From positions 310,001-374,000 of the forward strand of contig CAVZEU010000003.1 of the NCBI GenBank assembly GCA_963774415.1: 64,000 nt of DNA. Reading direction: 5' to 3'. Positions 27,710 to 37,846 of this stretch are shown here, piece after piece (the first letter of the stretch is position 1; each line of letters opens with the position of its first letter). Source of the DNA: SZUA-36 sp963774415. GTDB lineage: Bacteria; Pseudomonadota; Gammaproteobacteria; Xanthomonadales; SZUA-36. A program made the translations under genes and the position numbers. A model generated the notes under the pieces. That model was not told the origin of the DNA. It ran no database searches and saw nothing but the letters and a program-made list of their open reading frames with translations.

Positions 27710-29881
27710 TTGAGAGCCATCAAATTTTTAATCGTTATCCTGATCAGTACGTCGGTCTGGGCCTCGACCCAGTCATCGGCGCCGGTATTGCTCAAGCCGA
27801 CCATGGAACAGCGACTGCGCAGCAACCTCGCGACCAAGTTCCTGGCCAACTGGCACTACAAGGACACGCCCCTGGATGACGCGCTCTCGGTCAAGATATT
27901 CAATCATTACCTGGAACTGCTCGACCCGAATTACAGCTTTTTCCTGGCCTCCGATATCGATTCCTTCGCCCATTATCGCCTGGGCCTCGACGACGCCCTG
28001 CAGCATTCGGACCCGTCGCCGGCTTACGACATTTTCAATCTCTACGTGCAGCGCGTGCACGAGCGCGTCAAGTTCGCGCGCGAACAACTGCAGAAGAAGA
28101 TGGATTTCACCGTCGACGAGAACTACCCCTGGGACCGCAGCGAGGTCAAATGGGCCAAGTCGGAGAAGGACTTGAACGAGTTCTGGCGCCTGCGGGTCAA
28201 GAACGACTATCTGCGCCTGAAGCTCGCCGGCAAGGACGATGCCGCCATCGTGGAAACGCTGGACGAGCGCTACAAGGGGCTCGACCGGCGTATTTCGGAG
28301 CTGAATTCCGACGACGTCTTCCAGTTCTTCATGAATTCCTACGCGCAGTCGATCGAGCCCCACACGGCCTACATGTCGCCACGCAGCTCCGAGAATTTCG
28401 AGATCTCGATGAGTCTTTCGCTGGAAGGCATCGGCGCCCTGCTGGGCCGTGAGAACGAGTACACGCAAATTGCCAGCATCGTGCCGGGCGGCCCGGCGGA
28501 CAAGGACGGGCGCCTCCAGCCGGGCGACCGGATCACCGCGGTCGGCCAGGGGCCCAACGGCAAAATGCGCGACGTGATCGGTTGGCGCATCGATGACGTG
28601 GTCGACCTGATCCGTGGGCCGAAACATACCGTCGTGCGCCTGGAAGTCTTGCCCAAGGACGTGGGCGTGGACGGCCCGTCCCGCGTGATCAATATCGTGC
28701 GGGACAAGGTCAAGCTGGAAGAGCAGGCGGCCAAGAGCCGTATCATCGATATGCCCGGCCAGGACGGCAAGGTGGTCAAGGTCGGCGTTATCGACTTGCC
28801 GGTGTTCTATCTCGACTTCAACGGCCGCGCCAATAACCTGCCTGACTACCGCTCCAGCACCCGCGACGTGCGGCACCTGATCGAGAAAATGAAGGGCCAG
28901 GGCATCAAGGGCCTGATCATCGACCTGCGTGACAACGGCGGCGGCTCCCTGCTGGAGGCGACGACCATGACCGGGCTGTTTATCGACGAGGGGCCGGTGG
29001 TGCAGGTGCGCAATTCCAGCGGCCGTATCTCGACCGAGGAAGACACCGACCCCGGCATGGCCTGGGACGGCCCGCTGGCGGTGCTGGTCAACCGCTACAG
29101 CGCGTCCGCTTCGGAAATCTTCGCCGCCGCGATACAGGATTATGGCCGCGGCGTGATCATCGGCGAGAAGACCTTCGGCAAGGGCACGGTGCAGAACCTG
29201 GTGGACCTCGATGACTACGCGCCGCCGAGCGAGTCCGGCAAGATGGGCCAGCTCAAGATCACGATGGCGCAATTTTTCCGGGTGACGGGCGGGTCCACCC
29301 AAAACCGGGGCGTTGACCCGGACATACATTTCCCGTCCGCCGGCGACCCGCAGGATTACGGCGAGCGTTCACTCGAAAACGCGTTGCCCTGGACGAGCAT
29401 CAGCCGCGCCGATTACAAGCCCGAAGGCGACCTGCACATGATGATCGCCGTGGCCAACGCGCGCTTCAAGAAGCGCATCAAGAACGACCAGGAGTTCAAG
29501 TGGCTGCTCAGCGATGTCCAGCAGTTCAACAAGGAGAAGGACAAAAAAGAGATTTCGCTGCTCGAGTCCGTGCGCCGCGAAGAGATGGACAAGGATGAGG
29601 CCAAGCGCAAGGCCCGCGAGGCCGCGGAAGAAAAGAACGGGCCCCTTTTCGAGGAGTCCGACGAGGTGGTCCATTCCGCCCGCCAGGTGCAGGAAGAACC
29701 GGACGAAGGCGACGATGAGGTCGTCGACCCGGATCCGGACAAGGACAAGCGTCCGGACCTGCTGCTGCGCGAATCCGCGCAGATCATGTCGGACATGATC
29801 GAACTGGGCGCCAACCAGGCATTGCTGGCGCGGCAATTCTCACTGCTGTCGCAAGAACCGGTGGCCGGCAAGCTGAATTGA
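27710..29881 (+). CDS. prc: Tail-specific (carboxy-terminal processing) protease Prc
   Basis: The protein has about 723 residues from TTG 27710, which has GGAG 8 nt upstream and starts directly before the signal peptide (AIKFLIVILISTSVWA). An in-frame ATG at 27650 would add 20 unlikely residues. Domains: an N-terminal helical region, PDZ (from about 240, with GRLQPGDRITAVGQ), S41 peptidase core with the catalytic Ser in SASASEIF and Lys in GEKTFGKG, and a DUF3340-type C-terminus rich in Lys/Glu. It degrades or trims periplasmic proteins, including cell-wall enzymes, with a lipoprotein adaptor (NlpI in E. coli). Confidence 0.93.
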   Translation: MRAIKFLIVILISTSVWASTQSSAPVLLKPTMEQRLRSNLATKFLANWHYKDTPLDDALSVKIFNHYLELLDPNYSFFLASDIDSFAHYRLGLDDALQHSDPSPAYDIFNLYVQRVHERVKFAREQLQKKMDFTVDENYPWDRSEVKWAKSEKDLNEFWRLRVKNDYLRLKLAGKDDAAIVETLDERYKGLDRRISELNSDDVFQFFMNSYAQSIEPHTAYMSPRSSENFEISMSLSLEGIGALLGRENEYTQIASIVPGGPADKDGRLQPGDRITAVGQGPNGKMRDVIGWRIDDVVDLIRGPKHTVVRLEVLPKDVGVDGPSRVINIVRDKVKLEEQAAKSRIIDMPGQDGKVVKVGVIDLPVFYLDFNGRANNLPDYRSSTRDVRHLIEKMKGQGIKGLIIDLRDNGGGSLLEATTMTGLFIDEGPVVQVRNSSGRISTEEDTDPGMAWDGPLAVLVNRYSASASEIFAAAIQDYGRGVIIGEKTFGKGTVQNLVDLDDYAPPSESGKMGQLKITMAQFFRVTGGSTQNRGVDPDIHFPSAGDPQDYGERSLENALPWTSISRADYKPEGDLHMMIAVANARFKKRIKNDQEFKWLLSDVQQFNKEKDKKEISLLESVRREEMDKDEAKRKAREAAEEKNGPLFEESDEVVHSARQVQEEPDEGDDEVVDPDPDKDKRPDLLLRESAQIMSDMIELGANQALLARQFSLLSQEPVAGKLN

Positions 29882-29945
29882 CCGCCGGCGGGAAGCGGGC
29901 CACGGCGGGCCCGCCCCCACGGGATTCAGGTTAGAATCCTGTGCC

Positions 29946-32132
29946 ATGCATTCACGAGCCGACCCACGCGTCTTAAAGCTGGCACTGCCCCTGCCGTTGA
30001 GAAACCTGTTCGACTACCTGCCGCCGGCCGACGGCCCCAGGCCCGGGCCGGGTGCGCGCGTGGTCGTGCCGTTCGGGCAGCGCAAGCTGGTCGGCGTGGT
30101 CGTGGAGACCGCCGGTCGCAGCGAGGTGCCGCCGCAGAAGCTGGTCAGGGTGGCGGCGCAAGTGGATGGCGGCGCCACGGCGCTGAATGCCGAGACGCTG
30201 GAGCTGCTCCGCTGGTGCTGGAAATATTACAAGCAGCCGCCCGGCGAGGTCGTTTTCAACGCCTTGCCGCCGCTGCTGAGGAAATCCGGCGCGGCGATTC
30301 CCCCGCCGCCCGAGCAATACACGCTGACCGCGGCGGGCCAGGCACGCCTGGCGCAGCCCGCAGGGCGCCTGAAGGCCCAGTACCGTGTGCTCGAGGCCAT
30401 GCGGGCCGGCGCGGTGACGGCGGCGGAACTCGGCGGCTTGTCGCAGAACTGGCGCAAAATCCTCGATAACACGATCGACAGCGGCTGGGTCAGGGCCGAG
30501 CCGCGGCCGCCGGCGCAACTGCAACCGGTTCCGGGCCCGCGCCTCGCCCCGGGGCAGGCAAGCGCCGTGGACGCCATCGGCCGCAGCCTCGGCAGCTACC
30601 AGTGTCATTTGCTCGACGGCATTACCGGCAGCGGCAAGACCGAAGTTTACCTGTGCCTGCTGGAAAAAGCGTTGCGCGAGGGCGGCCAGGCGCTGCTGCT
30701 GGTCCCGGAAATCGGTTTGACGCCGCAGCTGGTGGACCGTTTTCGCGCGCGCCTGGGGATCGAGCCCGTCGTGACCCATTCGGGTCTTAGCGAAGGCGAG
30801 CGGCTGCAGGCCTGGGCGTTGGCGAGAGGGGGCTCGGCCAGGCTCGTCATCGGCACGCGCTCGGCCCTTTTCCTGCCGCTGACGGACCTTAGGATGATGA
30901 TCCTGGACGAAGAGCACGATGCTTCCTTCAAACAGCAGGACGGATTCTGTTTTTCCAGCCGCGACGTCGCCGTCAAGCGCGCCGCGGGACTGGGAATTCC
31001 CATCGTGCTGGGGACGGCCACGCCATCGCTGGAAACGTTCAACAACGCGGCGCGCGGGCGCTACCAGTGGCACCGCCTCAGGCGCAGGGCGACCGGCGCG
31101 AGCGAGCCCCGATGGCGGGTGCTCGACCTGGTTCAGCAAAACCTCACCGGCGGCATCTCGACGACCGCGATGGAGGCGATCGGGGCGGTGTTGGCGAAGG
31201 GCGAGCAAGCGCTGATATTCCTCAACCGCCGCGGTTACGCACCGGTGCTGTTGTGTCACCAGTGCGGCTGGCACGCCGTGTGTGAACGCTGTGACACCAA
31301 CCTGACCTGGCACCGCGCGAGCCGTGGCCTTTTATGCCACCACTGTAACCACGCCCAGCGCGTGCCGCGGATGTGTCCGGATTGCGGGGCGGATGCGCTG
31401 CAGGGCGCGGGCGAGGGCACCGAACGGCTCGAACAGGTGCTGGCGGAAGCCTTCCCGGACACGCCATTGCTGCGCTTTGACCGCGATACCGTGCGCAGGA
31501 AGGGCGAGTTCGAACGCTTGACAGCGAGGGTCAAGGCCGGCGGCCCGTTGCTGCTGGTGGGCACCCAGATGCTGGCCAAGGGCCATCATTTTCCTGCCGT
31601 CACGCTGGCCGTCATCGTCAATCTCGACCAGGCCCTGTACAGCGCGGACTTCCGCGCCGTGGAGCGCATGGGCCAGCTGATGGTGCAGGTGGCTGGCCGC
31701 GCCGGCCGCGACAAGCTCGCCGGCGAGGTGATCCTGCAAACCCACTACCCGCAGCACGAATCTCTGCAGACACTGCTGGAGTCGGGCTACGAGGCCTTTG
31801 CCGCGGAGGTCAGTGAACTCCGCCGGGCCGCCTCCCTGCCGCCGTTCAGCAACCACGCGCTGCTGCGCGCCAACGCCCACCACAAGGACCCCGTCCGGAC
31901 CTTCCTGGACGCGGCCAAGGCCTGCTTCCCGCCAGGCGCGGCGGAGATCTTCGGCCCGCTGCCGGCCATGATGGAACGCCGCGGCGGGCGCACGCGGTGG
32001 TATTTGCTGGTGCAGGCGCGGCGGCGATCCGCCCTGCACCGCCAACTGGACAGCTGGCTGCCCAGCGTGCTGAAACTCCCGGCGGCCCGCAAGGTCCGCT
32101 GGTCGATCGATGTCGATCCGCAGGAATACTGA
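29946..32132 (+). CDS. priA: Primosomal replication protein PriA (helicase)
   Basis: The 728-residue protein has an N-terminal DNA-binding part, Walker A GITGSGKTEV, the DEEHD box, and a zinc-binding insert with paired cysteines (CHQCGWHAVCERC, CHHC, CPDC) in the middle. It restarts stalled forks by loading the primosome. The C-terminus VDPQEY matches the family end. The last four codons and the stop lie inside a 34-bp repeat that recurs at 34284, an unusual feature. Confidence 0.95.
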   Translation: MHSRADPRVLKLALPLPLRNLFDYLPPADGPRPGPGARVVVPFGQRKLVGVVVETAGRSEVPPQKLVRVAAQVDGGATALNAETLELLRWCWKYYKQPPGEVVFNALPPLLRKSGAAIPPPPEQYTLTAAGQARLAQPAGRLKAQYRVLEAMRAGAVTAAELGGLSQNWRKILDNTIDSGWVRAEPRPPAQLQPVPGPRLAPGQASAVDAIGRSLGSYQCHLLDGITGSGKTEVYLCLLEKALREGGQALLLVPEIGLTPQLVDRFRARLGIEPVVTHSGLSEGERLQAWALARGGSARLVIGTRSALFLPLTDLRMMILDEEHDASFKQQDGFCFSSRDVAVKRAAGLGIPIVLGTATPSLETFNNAARGRYQWHRLRRRATGASEPRWRVLDLVQQNLTGGISTTAMEAIGAVLAKGEQALIFLNRRGYAPVLLCHQCGWHAVCERCDTNLTWHRASRGLLCHHCNHAQRVPRMCPDCGADALQGAGEGTERLEQVLAEAFPDTPLLRFDRDTVRRKGEFERLTARVKAGGPLLLVGTQMLAKGHHFPAVTLAVIVNLDQALYSADFRAVERMGQLMVQVAGRAGRDKLAGEVILQTHYPQHESLQTLLESGYEAFAAEVSELRRAASLPPFSNHALLRANAHHKDPVRTFLDAAKACFPPGAAEIFGPLPAMMERRGGRTRWYLLVQARRRSALHRQLDSWLPSVLKLPAARKVRWSIDVDPQEY

Positions 32133-32151
32133 AAGCGGCCGCCGAACTTTT
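32118..32151. repeat. 34-bp direct repeat, copy 1 (priA 3' end), candidate attachment site
   Basis: This stretch, beginning CCGCAGGAATACTG and ending GCCGAACTTTT, is identical over 34 bases to 34284-34317. It contains the final four codons and stop of priA. Insertion into the 3' end of a housekeeping gene that rebuilds the gene is typical of site-specific integration. Confidence 0.75.
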
Positions 32152-32530
32152 GAATATCCCGGCCGCCCGATTCAATTCGGACCCGTCTGAGTCGAACCAT
32201 CCGAGGGAACCGCACACGGTATCGAGGCTCTCGGCCATGAAATGCTCCCAGAGCGCAGCGGTCCGGGCGTTCCCTGGACCAGCCAGCATTCCAATCCCTA
32301 ATCTGGCCTCGAACCCTCTACCATATCGGATTACGCTTACAAGGGAGATTCATTTACCGTTGTGTTCAGTATCATGGCCGGGCGAACCGCTGGAGGCGGA
32401 AGTAGGCATGCAAAGGGGTCATTTGTCGTTTTGGAGCGAATATTGTACTGTATTTGGCGCTAGGTATCTGATAGTACGCAAATAAGGACGGGTTCCAAAA
32501 AGTGTGCCTGTCACCACGGAGGGTTATTTC
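32152..32530. other. Intergenic stretch at the left of the inserted segment
   Basis: I see no gene I can support. At 32176-32198 there is an imperfect inverted repeat (ATTCGGAC ... GTCGAAC) closely related to one at the right side of the segment. Around 32487-32511 is TTCCAAAAAGTGTGCCTGTC, of a kind often seen in REP-type repeats. A TTACAAGGGAG-like stretch near 32336 and AT-rich bases up to 32484 may carry the promoter of the hydrolase gene. Confidence 0.5.
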
Positions 32531-34012
32531 ATGTCATCCATAGGAGCACGACCCGCAAAGTTTAAACCACTGATTGTATTTATGTTTCTGGCGAGCGTTT
32601 GGGTTTCCGCGTCCGCCTCTGGTTTGACTTCCACCCAATTGTTGCCCGTGATTCCCGGAAGCCCCGAAACCCGTTCGACACCATTTATTGCTTGGTTTCA
32701 GGATTTGTCCCAGGTGGGATACGTCGAGGAAGAATACTCAGTTTCGGGCACGGCGAATGTTTACGGATATGTCGACGACGTCACGCCGCTTACCGATGTG
32801 GAAGTCCTCTATCCCGACTTACCCTACACAACCCGGATATTGGTGCGGCGCCCCGAATATCCGCGGGACTTTAACGGAACCGTTTTTCTGGAAGTGCTCA
32901 ATGCCACGGCAGGCTGGGACGGTGACCCGATCTGGCAGGGCAATTACGAATACATGACGCGCGAGGGCGCTATCTGGGTCGGTGTAACGACCAAGCCCGT
33001 GACGGTGGATTTCCTGCGTGACGGCTGGGCTGCCTGGCCATTGGTCGACAGAAATGCCTCCCGTTATGCGTCGCTGTCTATGCCTCATTTCGGGCAGGTT
33101 TGGGACATGCTCAGCCAGATCGGGGAATTGCTCAAAACACCTGCATCGGCCGATAACCCGCTGTCGCAATTCGATGTCGAGCGGATCATCATGGTCGGCT
33201 ATTCTCAGTCCGCCGCTTACGAGGTGACCTATGTGAACTCCATGCACTCGGGTGCGACGATGCCGGACGGGTCGCCAGTCTACGACGGTTACTACATTGC
33301 AACCGGCGGTGCGACGGCCAAGCATATCACCGGCCCACCCGACACCGTGGAAAGCCTGGCTGTGGGGGATGTGCGTAATATGATCCTCAGTGACGCTCCC
33401 GTAATTCGATTCCAGACGCAGACGGAAGTGATCAATTTCGGGGCGTACCTCGTACGGCAGTCCGAACCGGCCTATCCGACCCTTCGGTTTTACGAGATGG
33501 CTGGCGGGTCACATGTCGATGCGCAGATCAACGCCGTGGGCGGTCAGGCTTTGGTCCGGGATCTCGGGCTGCCTGCCAGTTTCTGCCCGAATCCTGCGAA
33601 TCCCTATAATCCCATTCGCGTCGGTTTCGTCCAGTCTGCCTTGTTGGAAGCACTCGTCGACTGGATAGACGCAGGCGCAGAGCCGCCGGCTAGCCGGTTC
33701 TTGGAGGTCAATGGCGGTAACTTGGTGCTTGACGCCGACGGCAACGCGGTGGGCGGCGTAAGGCCCCCGCAGATCGAGGTGCCGCTCGGAACCTATCTGG
33801 AGTACAACTCCGGTCCGGGTTTTTGCTTCCTGTTTGGTGGCTTTATACCGTTCGATGGGCAGACGCTCGCAAGCAGGTACCGGAATCACGGCAAGTACGT
33901 CAGCAAGATGGCCCGGGCGATCAAGGATTCCGAACAGGAAGGTTTTCTGCTGCGTGAAGATGCTGCCACTCTGCGTACGGACGCTGCGAATTCCGGGGTT
34001 GGCCACAAGTAG
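32531..34012 (+). CDS. Secreted alpha/beta-hydrolase domain protein (lipase/esterase-like)
   Basis: The 493-residue product starts at ATG 32531 with GGAGG 9 nt upstream and has a signal peptide (LIVFMFLASVWVSASAS). The body matches the alpha/beta hydrolase domain of the PF20091 type: nucleophile elbow VGYSQSA (Ser225), an acid in the SDAPV-LRF region, and a His near GGSHVDA (His328). The substrate is unknown; esters or lactones are typical for the family. Codon choice and base composition are visibly less GC-rich than in flanking genes. It is the only gene in a 2.2 kb segment bounded by 34-bp direct repeats, so it was probably acquired. Confidence 0.8.
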   Translation: MSSIGARPAKFKPLIVFMFLASVWVSASASGLTSTQLLPVIPGSPETRSTPFIAWFQDLSQVGYVEEEYSVSGTANVYGYVDDVTPLTDVEVLYPDLPYTTRILVRRPEYPRDFNGTVFLEVLNATAGWDGDPIWQGNYEYMTREGAIWVGVTTKPVTVDFLRDGWAAWPLVDRNASRYASLSMPHFGQVWDMLSQIGELLKTPASADNPLSQFDVERIIMVGYSQSAAYEVTYVNSMHSGATMPDGSPVYDGYYIATGGATAKHITGPPDTVESLAVGDVRNMILSDAPVIRFQTQTEVINFGAYLVRQSEPAYPTLRFYEMAGGSHVDAQINAVGGQALVRDLGLPASFCPNPANPYNPIRVGFVQSALLEALVDWIDAGAEPPASRFLEVNGGNLVLDADGNAVGGVRPPQIEVPLGTYLEYNSGPGFCFLFGGFIPFDGQTLASRYRNHGKYVSKMARAIKDSEQEGFLLREDAATLRTDAANSGVGHK

Positions 34013-34445
34013 GCAAGCGATGCGCCTGGATTAAGATCGCATTTGCTCAACAAGCAGCGGCTGCGCGGCAGCGGGCGCGTGGTTAGATAGAAATATTAAA
34101 ACGCCTTTTGCAGGCATTTTGGCAATTATGCGGCCTTGAATTCTCCGCGTGCCGGGTTCAGTTCGGACCAGTCCGAACCTTTGCATTCGCGTTTGCCTTG
34201 CACGGTACCGCCAATCTGCCACGAAATTCCCCCCTCACGTGCTGCGGTTTCAGCATTAAGCTGGCTCAGGGTTTGTGGCCGGGCCGCAGGAATACTGAAA
34301 GCGGCCGCCGAACTTTTCCCCGTGCTGCGTGACCAATGACACTGATGCGGGCATACGTTTTGATAGACGATTAAAAGTTACCGCTTTGATGCCGATGTCA
34401 GACAGGTCCGGGCTGACGGAAAAACACGCAAAAAAGGTTCGAATC
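34013..34445. other. Intergenic stretch at the right of the inserted segment
   Basis: No gene is supported here. At 34161-34178 lies a perfect inverted repeat GTTCGGAC-CA-GTCCGAAC, related to the one at 32176-32198. The second 34-bp repeat copy follows at 34284-34317. From 34318 to the moxR start the sequence is again native in composition and ends with AAGG 8 nt before the ATG. Confidence 0.5.
34284..34317. repeat. 34-bp direct repeat, copy 2
   Basis: Identical to 32118-32151 over all 34 bases, including the priA stop context, although no priA coding sequence precedes it here. It marks the right boundary of a segment of 2166 bp (repeat start to repeat start). Confidence 0.75.
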
Positions 34446-35452
<1,007 letters not shown>

Positions 35453-35456
<4 letters not shown>

Positions 35457-36382
35457 CCGAAGCGCGTGCAGGGGACGGCATTCACCTGAGCGCCGCCGAG
35501 CTGATCGCATTAAAACCCCGCTGTAACGCCCTGGCCCTGCCGATGCACCGGCCCGCCGCGTCGGCGCTCGCCGGCGCTTACCGTTCGCGCTTCCGGGGCC
35601 GTGGCGTGGACTTTGTCGAATCGCGTGCCTATTTCCCCGGCGACGACATTCGCAACATGGACTGGCGCGTGACCGCGCGCACCGGCAAGCCGCATACGAA
35701 AATATTCCAGGAAGAGCGAGAGCGGCCCGTTTTCGTCATCGTCGACGCCGGCCCGAGCCTGTTTTTCGGCACCCGCAAGCGTCTCAAGTCGGTGGCCGCG
35801 GCTCACCTGGCCGCGGCCGTCGCCTGGGCGGCCGTGCGCCGCGGGGACCGCATCGGCGCTTACCTGATGGCGCCGGGCAAGCACCGTGAAGTCAAGCCAG
35901 CCGGCGGCCGCCGCGGAGCCATGCGGGTCATCCAGGTGCTCGTCGAGTGGCTGAACCCGGCCGCGATGAGCGCCGCGCCGGAACCCCTGTCCCGTTCACT
36001 CCAACGCGTCCGGCACATCGTGCGCCCGGGCAGCCTGCTGCTGATCATCAGCGACTTTTTCAACCTTGACGAGCAATGCGAGCGGCACCTGTCGCGTTTG
36101 CGCCAGCACAACGACGTCATCGGTTGCCAGGTCCTGGACCCGGCGGAACAGGCGCTGCCGGTAGGGCGCTTCCCGATCACGGATGGGGAGAACAACGCCA
36201 TGCTGGATACTTACCGGCAATTGGCGCGTCACCGTTTCGCGACAATGAGCCGCGAGCACGAGCAAGCGCCCAGACGCATGTTTCAGCGCCACCAGTGCGG
36301 CTGGCTGGTGTTGAAAACCACCGATGACCCGGTCGGGTTGCTGGGCCGCGAACTGCGATTTCTGACGGGGCGCGCTGCATGA
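35453..36382 (+). CDS. DUF58 domain protein (VWA-like) of the MoxR cluster
   Basis: The 309-residue soluble protein has the DUF58 hallmarks GVDFVESRAYFPGDDIRNMDWRVTAR (about 44-69) followed by a VWA-like fold beginning VFVIVDAGPS, where the classical DxSxS metal site is reduced. DUF58 proteins accompany MoxR ATPases and are thought to help recruit their targets. It overlaps both neighbours by 4 nt (ATGA). Confidence 0.88.
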
Positions 36383-36846
36383 ATCCCGACTTGCTTTCGC
36401 AGTTGCGTGATATCCACGGCGCGCCGCCGCCGTCGTGGTGGCCGCCGGCCCCAGGCTGGTGGCTGCTGGCGGTATTGATACTGGCCCTGCTGAGTTGGGC
36501 CGGCCTGCGGGCCTGGGCCGTTCTGAAGCGCCGCCGCCGGCGCCGCCGCATGCTGGCGTGGATTGACCACCTGGAATCCTCCGTCGACCCGCGGAACGCC
36601 CCGGGAACCTATCTTGCAAACCTGAACCAGGTGTTCAAGCGCGTGGCCATCCGGGCCTTTCCGGAAGAGCACTGCGAAATCATGTGCGGCGAGGCATGGA
36701 GCGAATTCGTGCGCGCCAGGCTCGGCCAGGATGCGGCCGCCGAGCAACTTGGCGTCCTGGCACGCGGCCCCTATGACCCGGAACCGGGGTTCGATGCCGC
36801 CGCCATCAGCGACGCGGCGCGTCGCTGGATCAAACAATATGGGTAG
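36379..36846 (+). CDS. DUF4381 single-pass membrane protein of the Bat cluster
   Basis: The 155-residue protein has an N-terminal PSWWPPAPGWWLLAVLILALL segment (one membrane helix), a very basic RRRRRR turn after it, and a cytosolic helical domain. It matches DUF4381, regularly found between the DUF58 gene and batA. Its function is unknown. It overlaps the next gene by 8 nt. Confidence 0.82.
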   Translation: MNPDLLSQLRDIHGAPPPSWWPPAPGWWLLAVLILALLSWAGLRAWAVLKRRRRRRRMLAWIDHLESSVDPRNAPGTYLANLNQVFKRVAIRAFPEEHCEIMCGEAWSEFVRARLGQDAAAEQLGVLARGPYDPEPGFDAAAISDAARRWIKQYG

Positions 36847-37846
36847 CAGCGGCTTCACCTTCGCCTGGCCCTGGCTGGCGTTGCTGGCGCCGGTGCCGTG
36901 GCTGTTGCGCAGGCTGCTGCCGGCTGCGCCGTCTGCCGATGCGCGTGCGCTCAGGGTCCCCTGGTTCGCCGCGGTCGCCGCTGACAGGGGCGGCTGGTTG
37001 AGCCGGCCGTGGCTGGCCGGGGCCGCCGCACTCGTTTGGCTGTTACTGGTGGCCGCGGCCATGCGGCCGCAGTGGGTCGGCGACGTGCAATCATTGCCCG
37101 TCACGGGACGTGACCTGCTGTTGGCCGTGGATATTTCCGGCAGCATGGATACGCAGGACATGGTGCTCGATCACACCGCCGTCAACCGCTTGCGCGTGGT
37201 CAAGAAAGTGGCCGGGGATTTCATCGAGCGCCGCCGCGGCGACCGCGTCGGCCTCGTGCTCTTCGGCAGCCGGGCGTACCTGCAGACACCGTTGACCTTC
37301 GACACCAAGACGACGGCCACGCTGCTCGACGAGGCGGAGATCGGGCTCGCCGGCCGCGAGACGGCGATCGGGGACGCCATTGGCCTGGCGGTCAAGCGGA
37401 TGCGCGAGGATGCGGCGGCCGACCGCGTGCTGATACTGTTGACCGACGGCGCCAATACCGCGGGCGAGGTCAAACCACTGCAGGCGGCACGGTTCGCGGC
37501 TCGCGAGGGGCTGAAGATATACACCGTAGGCGTCGGCGCGGACAGGATGATGGTGCGGGACTTCTTCGGCACGCGGGTCGTCAATCCTTCCGCCGATCTC
37601 GACGAGGGCACCCTGAAGAAGATTGCGCAAATCACCGGCGGGCGCTACTTCCGGGCGCGAGACACCGGCGACCTGGAAGAGATTTACAAGCTACTCGACA
37701 AGCTCGAGCCGGTGCAGAGCGATGTCGAGATCATCCGCCCGGTCAAGGAGTTGTTCTACTGGCCGATGAGTGCGGCCTATCTGCTGGCGCTGCTGGCTGC
37801 CGTGCTTTCCATCCGGCCATTGCGGTGGCGGGCCCTCGAGTCATGA
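36839..37846 (+). CDS. BatA-like von Willebrand factor A protein
   Basis: The 335-residue protein has two N-terminal hydrophobic segments, a VWA domain with a complete MIDAS metal site (DISGSM near residue 98, and TDGAN later), and a C-terminal membrane helix. It is the first of the two VWA proteins of the aerotolerance-type Bat cluster. ATG 36839 overlaps the previous gene; the upstream open frame lies inside it. The batB ATG overlaps its stop by 4 nt. Confidence 0.9.
   Translation: MGSSGFTFAWPWLALLAPVPWLLRRLLPAAPSADARALRVPWFAAVAADRGGWLSRPWLAGAAALVWLLLVAAAMRPQWVGDVQSLPVTGRDLLLAVDISGSMDTQDMVLDHTAVNRLRVVKKVAGDFIERRRGDRVGLVLFGSRAYLQTPLTFDTKTTATLLDEAEIGLAGRETAIGDAIGLAVKRMREDAAADRVLILLTDGANTAGEVKPLQAARFAAREGLKIYTVGVGADRMMVRDFFGTRVVNPSADLDEGTLKKIAQITGGRYFRARDTGDLEEIYKLLDKLEPVQSDVEIIRPVKELFYWPMSAAYLLALLAAVLSIRPLRWRALES

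Noticed and set aside
31846..32289. Minus-strand gene across the priA end
   Set aside because: Mostly antisense to priA; the non-overlapping part has no ribosome site or recognisable domain.
32118..34317. Integron gene cassette with attC sites
   Set aside because: The repeats lack the attC core (GTTRRRY-type) and its folded arms, and the first copy lies in priA rather than at an attI site; no integron integrase is seen.
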